A DNA stretch of 21,042 nucleotides, from NCBI GenBank assembly GCA_964471405.1, contig CAYYGH010000050.1, positions 1 to 21,042 of the forward strand, written 5' to 3'. The translations under genes and the position numbers were made by a program. The stretch comes from J084 sp964471405 (GTDB lineage: Bacteria; Pseudomonadota; Alphaproteobacteria; Sphingomonadales; Rhodothalassiaceae). Every line of letters starts with the position of its first letter. Position 1 is the first letter of the stretch. The notes under the pieces were generated by a model. It did not search any database. It saw only the letters and a program-made list of their open reading frames with translations, and was not told the origin of the DNA. Positions 13,860 to 21,038 of the stretch are shown piece after piece.

Positions 13860-15364
13860 TCACCGGCGGCCGAAAGGAGCGGCAACTGGGCCCCGCGCCG
13901 CTCGCGTTCCTCCACATCCGTCAGCCGGATCGGATAGTCCCCGGTAAAGCAGGCGTCGCAGAAGGCCGGACAGGCCGCATTGCGTCCCGTTGCGACATTG
14001 CAGGCCCGATACAGCCCATCGATGGACAGAAAGGCGAGCGAGTCCGCATGGATGAACTGGCGCATCTCCTCCACCGACATGCGGGCCGCCAGCAGCTTGT
14101 CCCGCTCGGGCGTATCCACACCGTAGAAACAGGAATGCCGCGTTGGCGGGCTGGCAATGCGCATGTGCACCTCGCTCGCGCCCGCCTGCCGCACCATGTC
14201 GACGATCTTGAGCGAGGTCGTCCCGCGCACGATCGAGTCATCCACCAGCACCACACGCTTTCCCGCAATATACCAGCGGTTTGCGTTGTGCTTGAGCTTG
14301 ACCCCGAGATGCCGGATGTGATCGGCCGGCTCGATGAAGGTGCGACCGACATAGTGGTTGCGAATGATCCCGAGCTCGAAGGGAATGCCGGAGGCCTCCG
14401 CATAGCCGATCGCAGCCGGCACGCCCGAATCGGGGACAGGCACGACGATATCCGCCTCCACCGGCGCCTCACGGGCAAGCTCCGCCCCGATGCGCTTGCG
14501 CACCGCATAGACCGACATGCCATCAAGATAGCTGTCGGGACGGGCGAAATAGACATGCTCGAAGATGCAGGGGCGTGGATGGAGCCGGGGAAACGGCTTG
14601 TGGGAGATGATGCCCTTTTCGTCTATCGCAACGATCTCTCCCGGTTCGACATCACGCAGATACTCCGCACCGATGATGTCAAGCGCACAGGTCTCGGACG
14701 CCAGCACCCAGGCATCTCCAAGCCGTCCCAGCACGAGAGGCCGCACGCCGTATGGATCCCGCAGGCCGATAAGCCCCCCCTTCCACAGGGCGACCAGCGA
14801 ATAGGCTCCCTCGACCTGGCGCAAAGCATCGATCAGCTTGTCCAGCAGCGTCGGAAACCGGGAAGTGGCCACCAGGTGAAGAATGACCTCGGTATCCGTC
14901 GTGGACTGGAAGATCGCCCCCTGGCGGACGAGCTCGCGCCTGAGCGCAAGCGCATTCGTCAGATTGCCATTGTGGGCGATTGCAAAGCCCGTCGTAGCGA
15001 GATCGGCAAACAGCGGCTGCACATTGCGCATGACCGTCTCACCGGTCGTCGAATAGCGAACGTGGCCGATGGCGGCATGACCGCTCAGCCGTTCGAGAAT
15101 GTCGGCACGGGTGAAGTGGTCCCCCACAAGACCCATGGCGCGCTCCGTATGAAAGCGCCGGCCGTTGAAGGCCGTAATGCCCGCCGCCTCCTGGCCGCGA
15201 TGCTGCAAGGCATGCAGCCCGAGGGCCGTGTGGGCGGCCGCATCCTTCGTGCCGAAAATTCCGAAAATGCCGCACTCTTCACGCAGCCGATCCTCACCCA
15301 TGAAAGGATGCGTGGAAAGCGGGCGTTTGCCGGCTGGAGGCTCGGATCCTGATCGCTGGGACAT
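13856..15364 (-). CDS. purF: Amidophosphoribosyltransferase (PurF), iron-sulfur type
   Basis: PurF makes phosphoribosylamine from PRPP and glutamine, the first step of de novo purine synthesis. With the start at MSQRSGSEPPAGK the protein has 502 residues. The glutaminase nucleophile is Cys31 in REECGIFGIFG, exposed after removal of a propeptide. HALQHRGQEAAGI and SSTTDTEV-like stretches belong to the glutaminase half. The PRPP loop is VVLVDDSIVRGTTS. Cysteines in CIFEHVYFARPDS, SCFYGVDT and CPAFCDACFTGDYP match the [4Fe-4S] ligands of the B. subtilis-type enzyme. A later start, MGEDRLREECG, is possible but has no better ribosome site. A small stem CAGATC/GATCTG (15381-15395) lies 17 bases upstream of the start. 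The SDR gene is coupled by ATGA. Confidence 0.94.
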   Translation of the reverse strand: MSQRSGSEPPAGKRPLSTHPFMGEDRLREECGIFGIFGTKDAAAHTALGLHALQHRGQEAAGITAFNGRRFHTERAMGLVGDHFTRADILERLSGHAAIGHVRYSTTGETVMRNVQPLFADLATTGFAIAHNGNLTNALALRRELVRQGAIFQSTTDTEVILHLVATSRFPTLLDKLIDALRQVEGAYSLVALWKGGLIGLRDPYGVRPLVLGRLGDAWVLASETCALDIIGAEYLRDVEPGEIVAIDEKGIISHKPFPRLHPRPCIFEHVYFARPDSYLDGMSVYAVRKRIGAELAREAPVEADIVVPVPDSGVPAAIGYAEASGIPFELGIIRNHYVGRTFIEPADHIRHLGVKLKHNANRWYIAGKRVVLVDDSIVRGTTSLKIVDMVRQAGASEVHMRIASPPTRHSCFYGVDTPERDKLLAARMSVEEMRQFIHADSLAFLSIDGLYRACNVATGRNAACPAFCDACFTGDYPIRLTDVEERERRGAQLPLLSAAGE

Positions 15365-15577
15365 GGCTCGATGGCTCAAGCAGATCGCTGATCTGTCTCC
15401 ATCCTCCCCGACCACGACAGGCCCGACGGGCCGCCGGTGCGCCGGGAAGGACGCTTCGTGCGCCCATATAGGCCATTGCCGGCATGTTGGCCAGCGCGAA
15501 TTCTCATCCCCCACCACCTTTCCCGCGCCGGGACCGCTTTCCGCCGCGCATCCCCATCCGGCCATGCCGGTTGAACC

Positions 15578-16258
15578 CTAATGTCCCGAGGAGGGAGAGT
15601 CATCCTTGCCGCCCTGCTTCTGATCGGAGGATTTCTCCTCATCCAGCTGCTCCACCAGCTCATCGAGCGCCTTTGCATCTTCCGCCCGGTAGCCCGTGGC
15701 ATCCAGCAGCCTGCGTGCCCCGTCCCGGACATCCTCGGCCTTCGGCAGCTGCAACTGAGGGGGCTCGCGCGTCGCCTTCTTGAGAAAATCGGGTCCCATC
15801 TCGGCCAGCATCGCCGCTCCATAGGCGACAAGGGGACGCGTGCGGGCCTCACGCACGGTCCTGGGAAGGGACCCATGCCAGAGAAAGCCGTCAAGCAGCA
15901 GAAAGGCAAGCGAAACCGCAACAATCCCGAAAACCAGACCGAACAGGGCTCCCAGCGAGCGATCCAGAAAACCGACCGGTCCTTCCCGCACCGATTTGGC
16001 CGTCATATGCGCGAGGATCTTGAGTGCCACGAGGCTGACGACGAAGACGCCCGGACCGGCAAGAAAGTCGGCCAGTTTCGGATCACCAAGCAGGGGGGCC
16101 AACAGACGGGATGCCCATCCCCACAGAAGCAGCGTAGCAGCAGCCGCTCCGCCCCAGGCGAGAAGAGAAAGCAGCATTGCCGTCATCCCGCGCGTGAATG
16201 CGACCAGCACGCACACGGCAAGCACCGCCACGACGAGAATGTCGAATGCGGAAATCAT
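15578..16258 (-). CDS. cvpA: CvpA family membrane protein
   Basis: CvpA is an inner-membrane protein linked genetically to colicin V production and envelope homeostasis, with no settled biochemical function. The 226 residues begin MISAFDILVVAVLAVCVLVAFTRG, a typical CvpA start. Hydrophobic segments follow at about 5-22, 27-49, 65-85 and 100-125. DRSLGALFGLVFGIVAVSLAFLL is the conserved last helix pair. A cytosolic or periplasmic tail (about 145-226) ends in an acidic coil, LDELVEQLDEEKSSDQKQGG. It overlaps radA upstream (ATGA) and lies 213 bases before purF. radA-cvpA-purF is a conserved gene order in this group. Confidence 0.92.
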   Translation of the reverse strand: MISAFDILVVAVLAVCVLVAFTRGMTAMLLSLLAWGGAAAATLLLWGWASRLLAPLLGDPKLADFLAGPGVFVVSLVALKILAHMTAKSVREGPVGFLDRSLGALFGLVFGIVAVSLAFLLLDGFLWHGSLPRTVREARTRPLVAYGAAMLAEMGPDFLKKATREPPQLQLPKAEDVRDGARRLLDATGYRAEDAKALDELVEQLDEEKSSDQKQGGKDDSPSSGH

Positions 16259-17679
16259 GAGCTGGAGGTTCCTTCCCTCTCGCCTGAGGGGGGTGGCGCT
16301 GACCGCCCCCCCGCAAATAGACGCACAAGATCGCCCACATGCCGAAGCATGTGCACCTCTACCGCTTTCGGCCGCTCCCCCCTGGCCTGTCGACTGCCGG
16401 ATGCAGGGATCAGCGCCTGATCGAATCCCAGCTTGGCCGCCTCCTTCAGCCTCGCCTCGCGGTGAGCGACGGGCCGGACCTCGCCGGTCAGGGCCAGCTC
16501 GCCGAAGACCACGGGGCGCCCCGGCAGCCGGTGCCCCGTCAAGGCGGACACCAGAGCCGCAGCGACAGCCAGATCAGCCGCCGGATCGCGTATCCTCAAT
16601 CCTCCGGCCACATTCAGATAGACGTCATAGCGCCCGAGTCCCAGTCCCGCCCGGGCATCAAGGACCGCCAGCACCATCGCAAGACGGGCGGCATCCCAGC
16701 CTACCACGGCCCGGCGGGGGCTGCCCGGATTGGCGTCGGCCACCAGCGCCTGGATTTCGCACAGGAGAACGCGCGAGCCTTCCATGCCCGCAAAGACCAC
16801 GGTTCCCGGCGCTTCGCTTGCTGCATGGGGCAGAAACAGCCGCGAAGGGTTGGCAACCTCGGCCAGCCCCCTGGCCGTCATTTCGAAGACACCGATTTCA
16901 TCGGTCGCGCCGAAGCGGTTCTTGACGGCACGCAGAATGCGATACTCATGCCCGCGCTCGCCCTCGAAATAAAGGACGACATCGACCATGTGCTCAAGCA
17001 GGCGCGGCCCCGCCAGCTGGCCGTCCTTCGTGACATGGCCGATCAGGATCAATGCCGCACCGCGGGCCTTGGCTTCCCGGATCAGCAGATCGGCGGCGGC
17101 TCTGATCTGGGTCACGGTTCCAGGAGCCGTCTCGATGCCGGCAAGATGAAGCGTCTGGATGGAATCGACGCATATGACATCGAAACCTTCCGAGCTCCGC
17201 CAGCTGGCAAGAATGTCGCCGACATCAGTGGCCGCCAGCAGGGAAAGCGGTGCATCCGCTATTCCCAGCCGGTCGCCTCGCATCTGGATCTGGGCCGGCG
17301 ACTCCTCGCCGGTCACATAAAGTGCCCGTCTGCCGCTTCGCGCCATGCCAGCCAGTGCCTGAAGCAGGAGCGTTGACTTTCCGATGCCGGGATCCCCACC
17401 CAGGAGAACCACCGATCCCGGCACCAGACCACCACCCAGACTGCGGTCCAGCTCATCCAGCCCCGTTTTCAGGCGCGGCGGCCTTGAGATCGGCCCGGAA
17501 AGCGTTTCGAAAGCTAGCGCCCGCCCCGGAACCATTGTCCGCGCACCGATGCCGGCGGTGCGCGCTTCCTGGCACTCGCTCAGCGTGTTCCAGCTCCCGC
17601 AATGGGGACAGCGGCCCTGCCATTTGTGGGTCTCACCGCCGCAGGACTGACACAGATAGACCATGCGTGCACGTGCCAT
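16255..17679 (-). CDS. radA: DNA repair protein RadA
   Basis: RadA is a hexameric DnaB-like helicase that promotes branch migration during RecA recombination. The 474 residues have a C4 zinc finger at 10-27 (CQSCGG...CPHCGSW), Walker A GGDPGIGKST at 94-103, the RadA-specific KNRFG at 253-257, and a C-terminal Lon-protease-like domain (NVAGGLRIRDPAADLAVAAALVSAL, FGELALTGEVRPV). The tail after 450 is short and variable. The start MARARMVYLCQSC has an internal ATG at residue 6 that could also serve. It is first in the leftward radA-cvpA-purF-SDR block, and its promoter must lie in the gene-free region to its right. Confidence 0.95.
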   Translation of the reverse strand: MARARMVYLCQSCGGETHKWQGRCPHCGSWNTLSECQEARTAGIGARTMVPGRALAFETLSGPISRPPRLKTGLDELDRSLGGGLVPGSVVLLGGDPGIGKSTLLLQALAGMARSGRRALYVTGEESPAQIQMRGDRLGIADAPLSLLAATDVGDILASWRSSEGFDVICVDSIQTLHLAGIETAPGTVTQIRAAADLLIREAKARGAALILIGHVTKDGQLAGPRLLEHMVDVVLYFEGERGHEYRILRAVKNRFGATDEIGVFEMTARGLAEVANPSRLFLPHAASEAPGTVVFAGMEGSRVLLCEIQALVADANPGSPRRAVVGWDAARLAMVLAVLDARAGLGLGRYDVYLNVAGGLRIRDPAADLAVAAALVSALTGHRLPGRPVVFGELALTGEVRPVAHREARLKEAAKLGFDQALIPASGSRQARGERPKAVEVHMLRHVGDLVRLFAGGRSAPPPSGEREGTSSS

Positions 17680-18131
17680 GGGCCGATCGCATTTTCCGAG
17701 CTGGCCATCCTCGTCTCCCGTCTGCTTAGCCGATCACGGCTCCGGGCGAAAGCCGTCCTGAAAGGAACTGGCATCCGTCACGACGATCTGCTAAATACTG
17801 TCATCATTCCGCACAGTGTCTTTCCGACAACCAGCAGCTGCGCCAGACCGCTGCGCGGGGGGCTGCGGGCATGTCTCTTTTCCTGCCGTTGCAGCCGAGA
17901 TGAATGGCCCCCTGCCCGGAGGGCCATGCCCGCCCCTGCATCACCACGACCGCTCCTCCTCTGCCGCCTTGTGATGCGGGCAGGATGCAATGTCAGGGTA
18001 TTTTCCGGAACCATTCGGCGGCATTTTCCTGCCCCATGATCCAGACGACGACGATAACCCGATTGGTCGATGGAGAGGCAGGGGATGGTTGCCACCACCT
18101 TGCTGTGGCGATGAGCCGGAGCAAGAGGCGT

Positions 18132-18180
18132 CGACGCCGGCGCCCGTCGTACGGAACGCGCTGCCTTCCGTGCGGCGTCG
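18132..18180. repeat. Nested inverted repeat in the spacer
   Basis: CGACGCCG (18132-18139) pairs with CGGCGTCG (18173-18180), and inside it ACGGAA (18151-18156) pairs with TTCCGT (18166-18171). The outer stem abuts the inner one on the right, with an 11-base bulge on the left. No T-run follows. Confidence 0.4.
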
Positions 18181-18251
18181 TCGCGACCGTCCAAACCAGC
18201 ACCCGGACGTTCGGACACCGGGATGAGCCGGAAGTCCTCCCTCTCCCGGCC

Positions 18252-18289
18252 GGGGGACGGCTGCGGGATTCCATTCCCGGCCGTCCCCC
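18252..18289. repeat. Two-part GC-rich hairpin in the spacer
   Basis: GGGGGACGGC (18252-18261) pairs perfectly with GCCGTCCCCC (18280-18289). After a 2-base bulge CGGG pairs with CCCG, closing an 8-base loop. The outer stem resembles that of the hairpin at 10244-10296 (shared GGGGGA and GGGACGGC elements), which likewise lies upstream of the other phage-derived module. Confidence 0.45.
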
Positions 18290-18538
18290 ACTCCCGGGAG
18301 CCGCCGGCAGCCGCCAGAGGCGCGTTCCTGCCCTTCTGCCGCCCGCCCTGCGCCACATTGGCGGCCAAGACTGGAAGAGGAGGGACGGCGGAAGGCACCG
18401 GAGGGTCACGGCCACCGCCACCGGTCAGAGGCTGGGAGGAGATGGCCGGAGGACGGAATTGCCCCGTCCGGCCTCCTTGCGCAGGGCGGGAATGATGTGA
18501 TGCCGGCCCCTCTTCGCCCATCGCGTTCATCGGCGAGA

Positions 18539-18570
18539 CAGGAAGTTGTGGGAAATTCTGATGTTTCCTG
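18539..18570 (+). promoter_or_regulatory. Candidate activator-binding dyad upstream of the tail module
   Basis: CAGGAA (18539-18544) mirrors TTCCTG (18565-18570), and inside it GGAAA (18551-18555) mirrors TTTCC (18564-18568). It lies about 95 bases before the tail-terminator start codon. No good -35 follows, which would suit an activator-dependent promoter, but the repeats are short. Confidence 0.25.
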
Positions 18571-18663
18571 ACCGTAATCGGATTGCCGAGGGGGGAGGCA
18601 GTCTCTTTCGCTCCATGCCCGCTTCGGCCGTCCCATCGGCAGATGATGGAAGGATGACCGCTC

Positions 18664-19110
18664 ATGCTTGCTGAAACCATCCAGCGCCTGCGCGAAAGCC
18701 TGCCGGATCTGCCGGTCATGGACATGGCCGCTTTCGTGCGTCGCGATCGTGTGCCCGCCGAGGTGAGCGCCTATGTCCTGCTGCTCGAAGAAGAGCGGGA
18801 GGTGAGCGAGCGGGCCGGTGCCGCCCGCGGCCGCATGAAGCGCATTCTTGCCGTCATCCTGCAGATCCGATGCACGGCCGATGTCCCAATGAGGCCGGGG
18901 CTATCGTCCCGGGAAGAAATGACTGCCGATGTCGGCATCCCGGACGTCCTGGAATGGGCGCAAGCCATCCGCACCACTCTTGACGGCTGGCAGCCCCGGA
19001 CGTCCTCGGCGCCCCTCGTCTATCGCCTGGGCCAGTTGGTGCAGGCAGAAAGGGGCAGCCTGATGTGGATGATGACATTCCGGCACGACGAGATGCTCGC
19101 TGCAGCGTGA
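18664..19110 (+). CDS. Phage tail terminator-like protein
   Basis: This 148-residue protein resembles the small tail terminators (gp37 type) that cap the tail tube and set its end in siphophage-like tails. The pattern is an N-terminal helix (MLAETIQRLRESLPDLPVMDMAAF), then AYVLLLEEEREVSERAGAARGRMKRILAVILQIR (about 38-71). A helix with VLEWAQAIRTTLDGWQP follows, and it closes with PLVYRLGQLVQAERGSLMWMMTFRHDEML. The 'DGWQP ... RGSLMWMMTF' ending is what I recognise best. GGAAGGA lies about 9 bases before the ATG. It is followed after 145 bases by the tube gene, the normal order. It is the first gene of the module. In a full phage, head-completion genes would precede it. Confidence 0.72.
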   Translation: MLAETIQRLRESLPDLPVMDMAAFVRRDRVPAEVSAYVLLLEEEREVSERAGAARGRMKRILAVILQIRCTADVPMRPGLSSREEMTADVGIPDVLEWAQAIRTTLDGWQPRTSSAPLVYRLGQLVQAERGSLMWMMTFRHDEMLAAA

Positions 19111-19255
19111 GGGAACGGGGAGGGCATGTTCCCGCCATCCCCGACGGCAAAGGGCCGCTGCACGGGCAGGAGGGGGCGCAATGCTCGGATTTGCTGACCG
19201 ACTGTGCCCGCACGATCGCCAAGAGTGAGAAGCCAGCAAAAAGGAGACCTCTATC

Positions 19256-20191
19256 ATGGCCGGAACGGTCGACCAGAAACTCGTGCTCGCTGGCGTGGAG
19301 ACGGCATACAATGTCGATCCCGCGCTGAGCTCCACGGCGAATGCCATCCTGACTACGGGATTCACGCTGACCCCGCTGCAGGCCGATGGCGCCGAACGCA
19401 ACCTCGATACGCCTGATGTCGGCAATGCTCCGAGCTTCAAGAGCGGCCTGCGCACCCAGGCGCAGTTCGGCGTGGAAGCGGCCGGCTCGGGAACTGCGGG
19501 CACGGCGCCCGCCTGGGGCGTGCTGATGCGCGCAGCAGGCATGTCCGAGGCCATCGATGCCACGGTGGGGGCCGAGAAGGTGACCTATGCGCCCCTGACT
19601 GATCTGGATATGGCGGAGTCCATCTACCAGTATCTCTACTGGGGCAATACGCTGCACAAGATGGGCGGCGCGCGTGGTTCGCTGTCGCTGGAATGGGCTT
19701 CCGGCCAGGTCCCGCTGATCAAGTTCCAGATGACGGGCCTGTTCGGCCCCGTGGCTGACGACACCCTCCCGAGTGCCGACTATTCGGCCTTCCAGGCGCC
19801 GCTGCCGGCCAATGCGACGAATACGCCGGTCTTTACGATCAATGGCGTGGCGGTGCCCCTGCAGGCGCTCACCTTCAACCAGCAGGCCGAGGTGGTCTAC
19901 GCGAACCGCACCGGCCTTGAGCGTGTGGCGATCGCGCGGATGCGGCCCACCCTCGAGGTGACCGTCGAAGCCATTGCGCTGAGCGGGCTTGACCCCTTTG
20001 CGCTCTATCAGTCGCGCGCACAGGTGCCGGTGGTGCTTCAGCACGGCACGACGGCCGGCAACATCGTCGAATTCCAGGCGGACAGCTGCGAAATCGACGA
20101 ACCCACCTACGAGAATCTCGCCGACGGCCGGATCGGCTGGAAGCTGCCGATGCGGCCCATCGGGTCGGCCTGGCGGATCATCGCCCGCTGA
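19256..20191 (+). CDS. Phage tail tube protein
   Basis: This major tube subunit polymerises into the tail shaft. The 311-residue protein starts MAGTVDQKLVLAGVETAYNVDP. It continues with beta-rich segments such as FTLTPLQADGAERNLDTPDVGNAPSFKSGLRTQAQFGVE, WGVLMRAAGMSEAID, SLSLEWASGQVPLIKFQMTGLFGPV and, near the end, VEFQADSCEIDEPTYENLADGRIGWKLPMRPIG. The VLAG.ETAYNVDP start and the MRAAGMSE turn are typical of the large siphophage tube family (Phage_tube_2-like). AAGGAG sits about 9 bases upstream of the ATG. No sheath gene accompanies it, which points to a flexible, non-contractile tail. A strong hairpin follows the stop codon. Confidence 0.85.
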   Translation: MAGTVDQKLVLAGVETAYNVDPALSSTANAILTTGFTLTPLQADGAERNLDTPDVGNAPSFKSGLRTQAQFGVEAAGSGTAGTAPAWGVLMRAAGMSEAIDATVGAEKVTYAPLTDLDMAESIYQYLYWGNTLHKMGGARGSLSLEWASGQVPLIKFQMTGLFGPVADDTLPSADYSAFQAPLPANATNTPVFTINGVAVPLQALTFNQQAEVVYANRTGLERVAIARMRPTLEVTVEAIALSGLDPFALYQSRAQVPVVLQHGTTAGNIVEFQADSCEIDEPTYENLADGRIGWKLPMRPIGSAWRIIAR

Positions 20192-20209
20192 TCCTGCACC
20201 GTCTGCGAA

Positions 20210-20262
20210 GGCGGGTGGGGTGCGCGTGCCCCATGACCGCGTGGTCCGCCACCCCACCCGTC
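20210..20262 (+). terminator. Strong hairpin between tail tube and chaperone, probable attenuator
   Basis: GGCGGGTGGGGTG (20210-20222) pairs with CACCCCACCCGTC (20250-20262) over 13 base pairs with one G-U and a 27-base loop. It is followed by CTCGCCCCTTTCGG, so the T-run is poor. Placed between a structural gene needed in many copies and a chaperone needed in few, it likely lowers downstream transcription or protects the 3' end of the tube message. Confidence 0.5.
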
Positions 20263-20319
20263 CTCGCCCCTTTCGGCTGACAAAGCGCCGTTCAGCCACA
20301 CAGCAATGGGAGAGGAACC

Positions 20320-20685
20320 ATGACTTTCAAGCTCGTAGAAGGAAACCCCGTCGTCAAATGGCCGGTCATCATCCCGGTCCCTCAGGATGGAGGACGGATC
20401 CAGCGCGCCAAGATCTGGCTGCATTTCGAAGTCGTGCCGCTGGAAGAGCTGATGCAGGCCCTGCCGGAAATCGACGCCTCGCTGGAGGATCCCGAAACGC
20501 GTCGGCGCATCGAGGACTTCTTCGCCGAACATGTGAAGGACTGGGAAGGCGTGGAGGATGAGAACGGCAAACCCGTGCCTTTCTCCGACGAGGACTTCCG
20601 CCGCCTGTTTCGTCTCGGTTTCGCCCAGGCGCCGATCGCCCAGGCCTACCGGGCCTGTCTGGAAGGGCGCCAGGCAAAAAACTGA
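20320..20685 (+). CDS. Tail assembly chaperone (lambda G-like)
   Basis: This 121-residue acidic protein starts MTFKLVEGNPVVKWPVIIPVPQDGG. It contains AKIWLHFEVVPLEELMQALPEIDASLEDPETRRRIEDFFAEHVKDWEGVEDENG (about 28-81) and SDEDFRRLFRLGFAQAPIAQAYRACLEGRQAKN. Size, acidity and place between tube and tape measure match the siphophage G chaperone, which holds the tape measure during tail assembly. GAGAGGAA precedes the ATG. The last two sense codons and the stop form A AAA AAC TGA, a slippery site in the correct frame. A share of ribosomes should therefore shift to -1 and make a 239-residue G-GT fusion with the next ORF. Confidence 0.78.
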   Translation: MTFKLVEGNPVVKWPVIIPVPQDGGRIQRAKIWLHFEVVPLEELMQALPEIDASLEDPETRRRIEDFFAEHVKDWEGVEDENGKPVPFSDEDFRRLFRLGFAQAPIAQAYRACLEGRQAKN

Positions 20686-20726
20686 AGGAGGTGGCGCGGG
20701 CGATGTATGGCCGTCGTCCGCGCCAC
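20676..20726 (+). promoter_or_regulatory. Programmed -1 ribosomal frameshift signal
   Basis: The heptamer AAAAAAC (20676-20682) is phased as A AAA AAC in the chaperone frame and is followed at once by TGA. After an 8-base spacer, GTGGCGCGG (20691-20699) pairs perfectly with CCGCGCCAC (20718-20726), a 9-base-pair GC-rich stem with an 18-base loop. A -1 slip continues as CTG AAG GAG GTG into the DUF1799 frame with no stop between. Slippery heptamer, spacer and downstream stem are the three classical elements. Confidence 0.82.
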
Positions 20727-21038
20727 GATCCCCGGAGTCTGGCTGACGAACTGCGGCGCTTCGGTGCCCCGCCGGAGGTCATCGCCGCTGCGCTGCGGGA
20801 GCGGGAGGACAAGGTGGTCGCCATCCATCCGGACAATGTGGAAACCGTCACGTTGTTCGCGGCCTTGAGCACCCAATGGCGACACGCCGGCCTGACGGGG
20901 GTGCGGATCGGACTCGACTACCAGGCCATCGAGCCCACCGCCCGGATGCTCGGCATCGCCCTGACACCAGAGATCTTCTCCGGCCTGCGCGTGATGGAAA
21001 TGGAAGCGCTGGCCGCCATGCGTGAGGAGGGTTATTGA
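20691..21038 (+). CDS. DUF1799-like protein, translated mainly as the -1 extension of the tail chaperone (lambda T-like)
   Basis: The 115-residue frame reads ARAMYGRRPRHDPRSLADELRRFGAPPEVIAAALRE. It then has the DUF1799-like core VAIHPDNVETVTLFAALSTQWRHAGLTGVRIGLDYQAIEPTARMLGIAL (about 43-91) and ends FSGLRVMEMEALAAMREEGY. DUF1799 proteins sit next to tail chaperones and tape measures in phages. The frame is -1 relative to the chaperone and is open from the slippery site. A GTG at 20691 touches AAGGAGG with no spacer, and an ATG at 20703 is 12 bases after it, so separate initiation is possible but not needed. I infer a G-GT fusion of 239 residues spanning 20320-21035. The next ATG begins at 21040. 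Confidence 0.75.
   Translation: MARAMYGRRPRHDPRSLADELRRFGAPPEVIAAALREREDKVVAIHPDNVETVTLFAALSTQWRHAGLTGVRIGLDYQAIEPTARMLGIALTPEIFSGLRVMEMEALAAMREEGY

Larger units (their letters stand above)
17680..18663. other. Nearly 1 kb gene-free, hairpin-rich spacer upstream of the tail module
   Basis: No convincing gene is present. The long open frames on both strands are arginine/proline/glycine-rich, mutually overlapping and lack family features, as expected by chance in GC-rich DNA. One short plus-strand frame at 17990-18226 (MSGYFPEPFGGIFLPHDPDD...) has an AGGA site 5 bases before its ATG, but weak third-position GC bias; I give it about 0.2. The region must contain the radA promoter (leftward) and probably the tail-module promoter (rightward). 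It holds nested inverted repeats at 18132-18180 and 18252-18289, a palindrome CTCCCGGGAG at 18291-18300 and a dyad at 18539-18570. It could be the scar of deleted phage genes or a structured regulatory leader. Confidence 0.6.

Noticed and set aside
14048..15352. 434-codon plus-strand open frame opposite purF
   Set aside because: Shadow of purF; no ribosome site or domain.
17778..18725. 315-codon minus-strand open frame in the spacer
   Set aside because: Low-complexity, Arg/Gly/Pro-rich, no motif, and overlaps other equally long random frames in the same stretch; also runs into the tail terminator gene.
19111..19255. A 15-codon frame (MLGFADRLCPHDRQE) between tail terminator and tube
   Set aside because: Has a ribosome-site-like sequence before it, but is too short and unsupported by any pattern to call a gene.
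18854..20299. 481-codon minus-strand open frame opposite the tail genes
   Set aside because: Antisense to the tail terminator and tube genes, which have family patterns and good ribosome sites.
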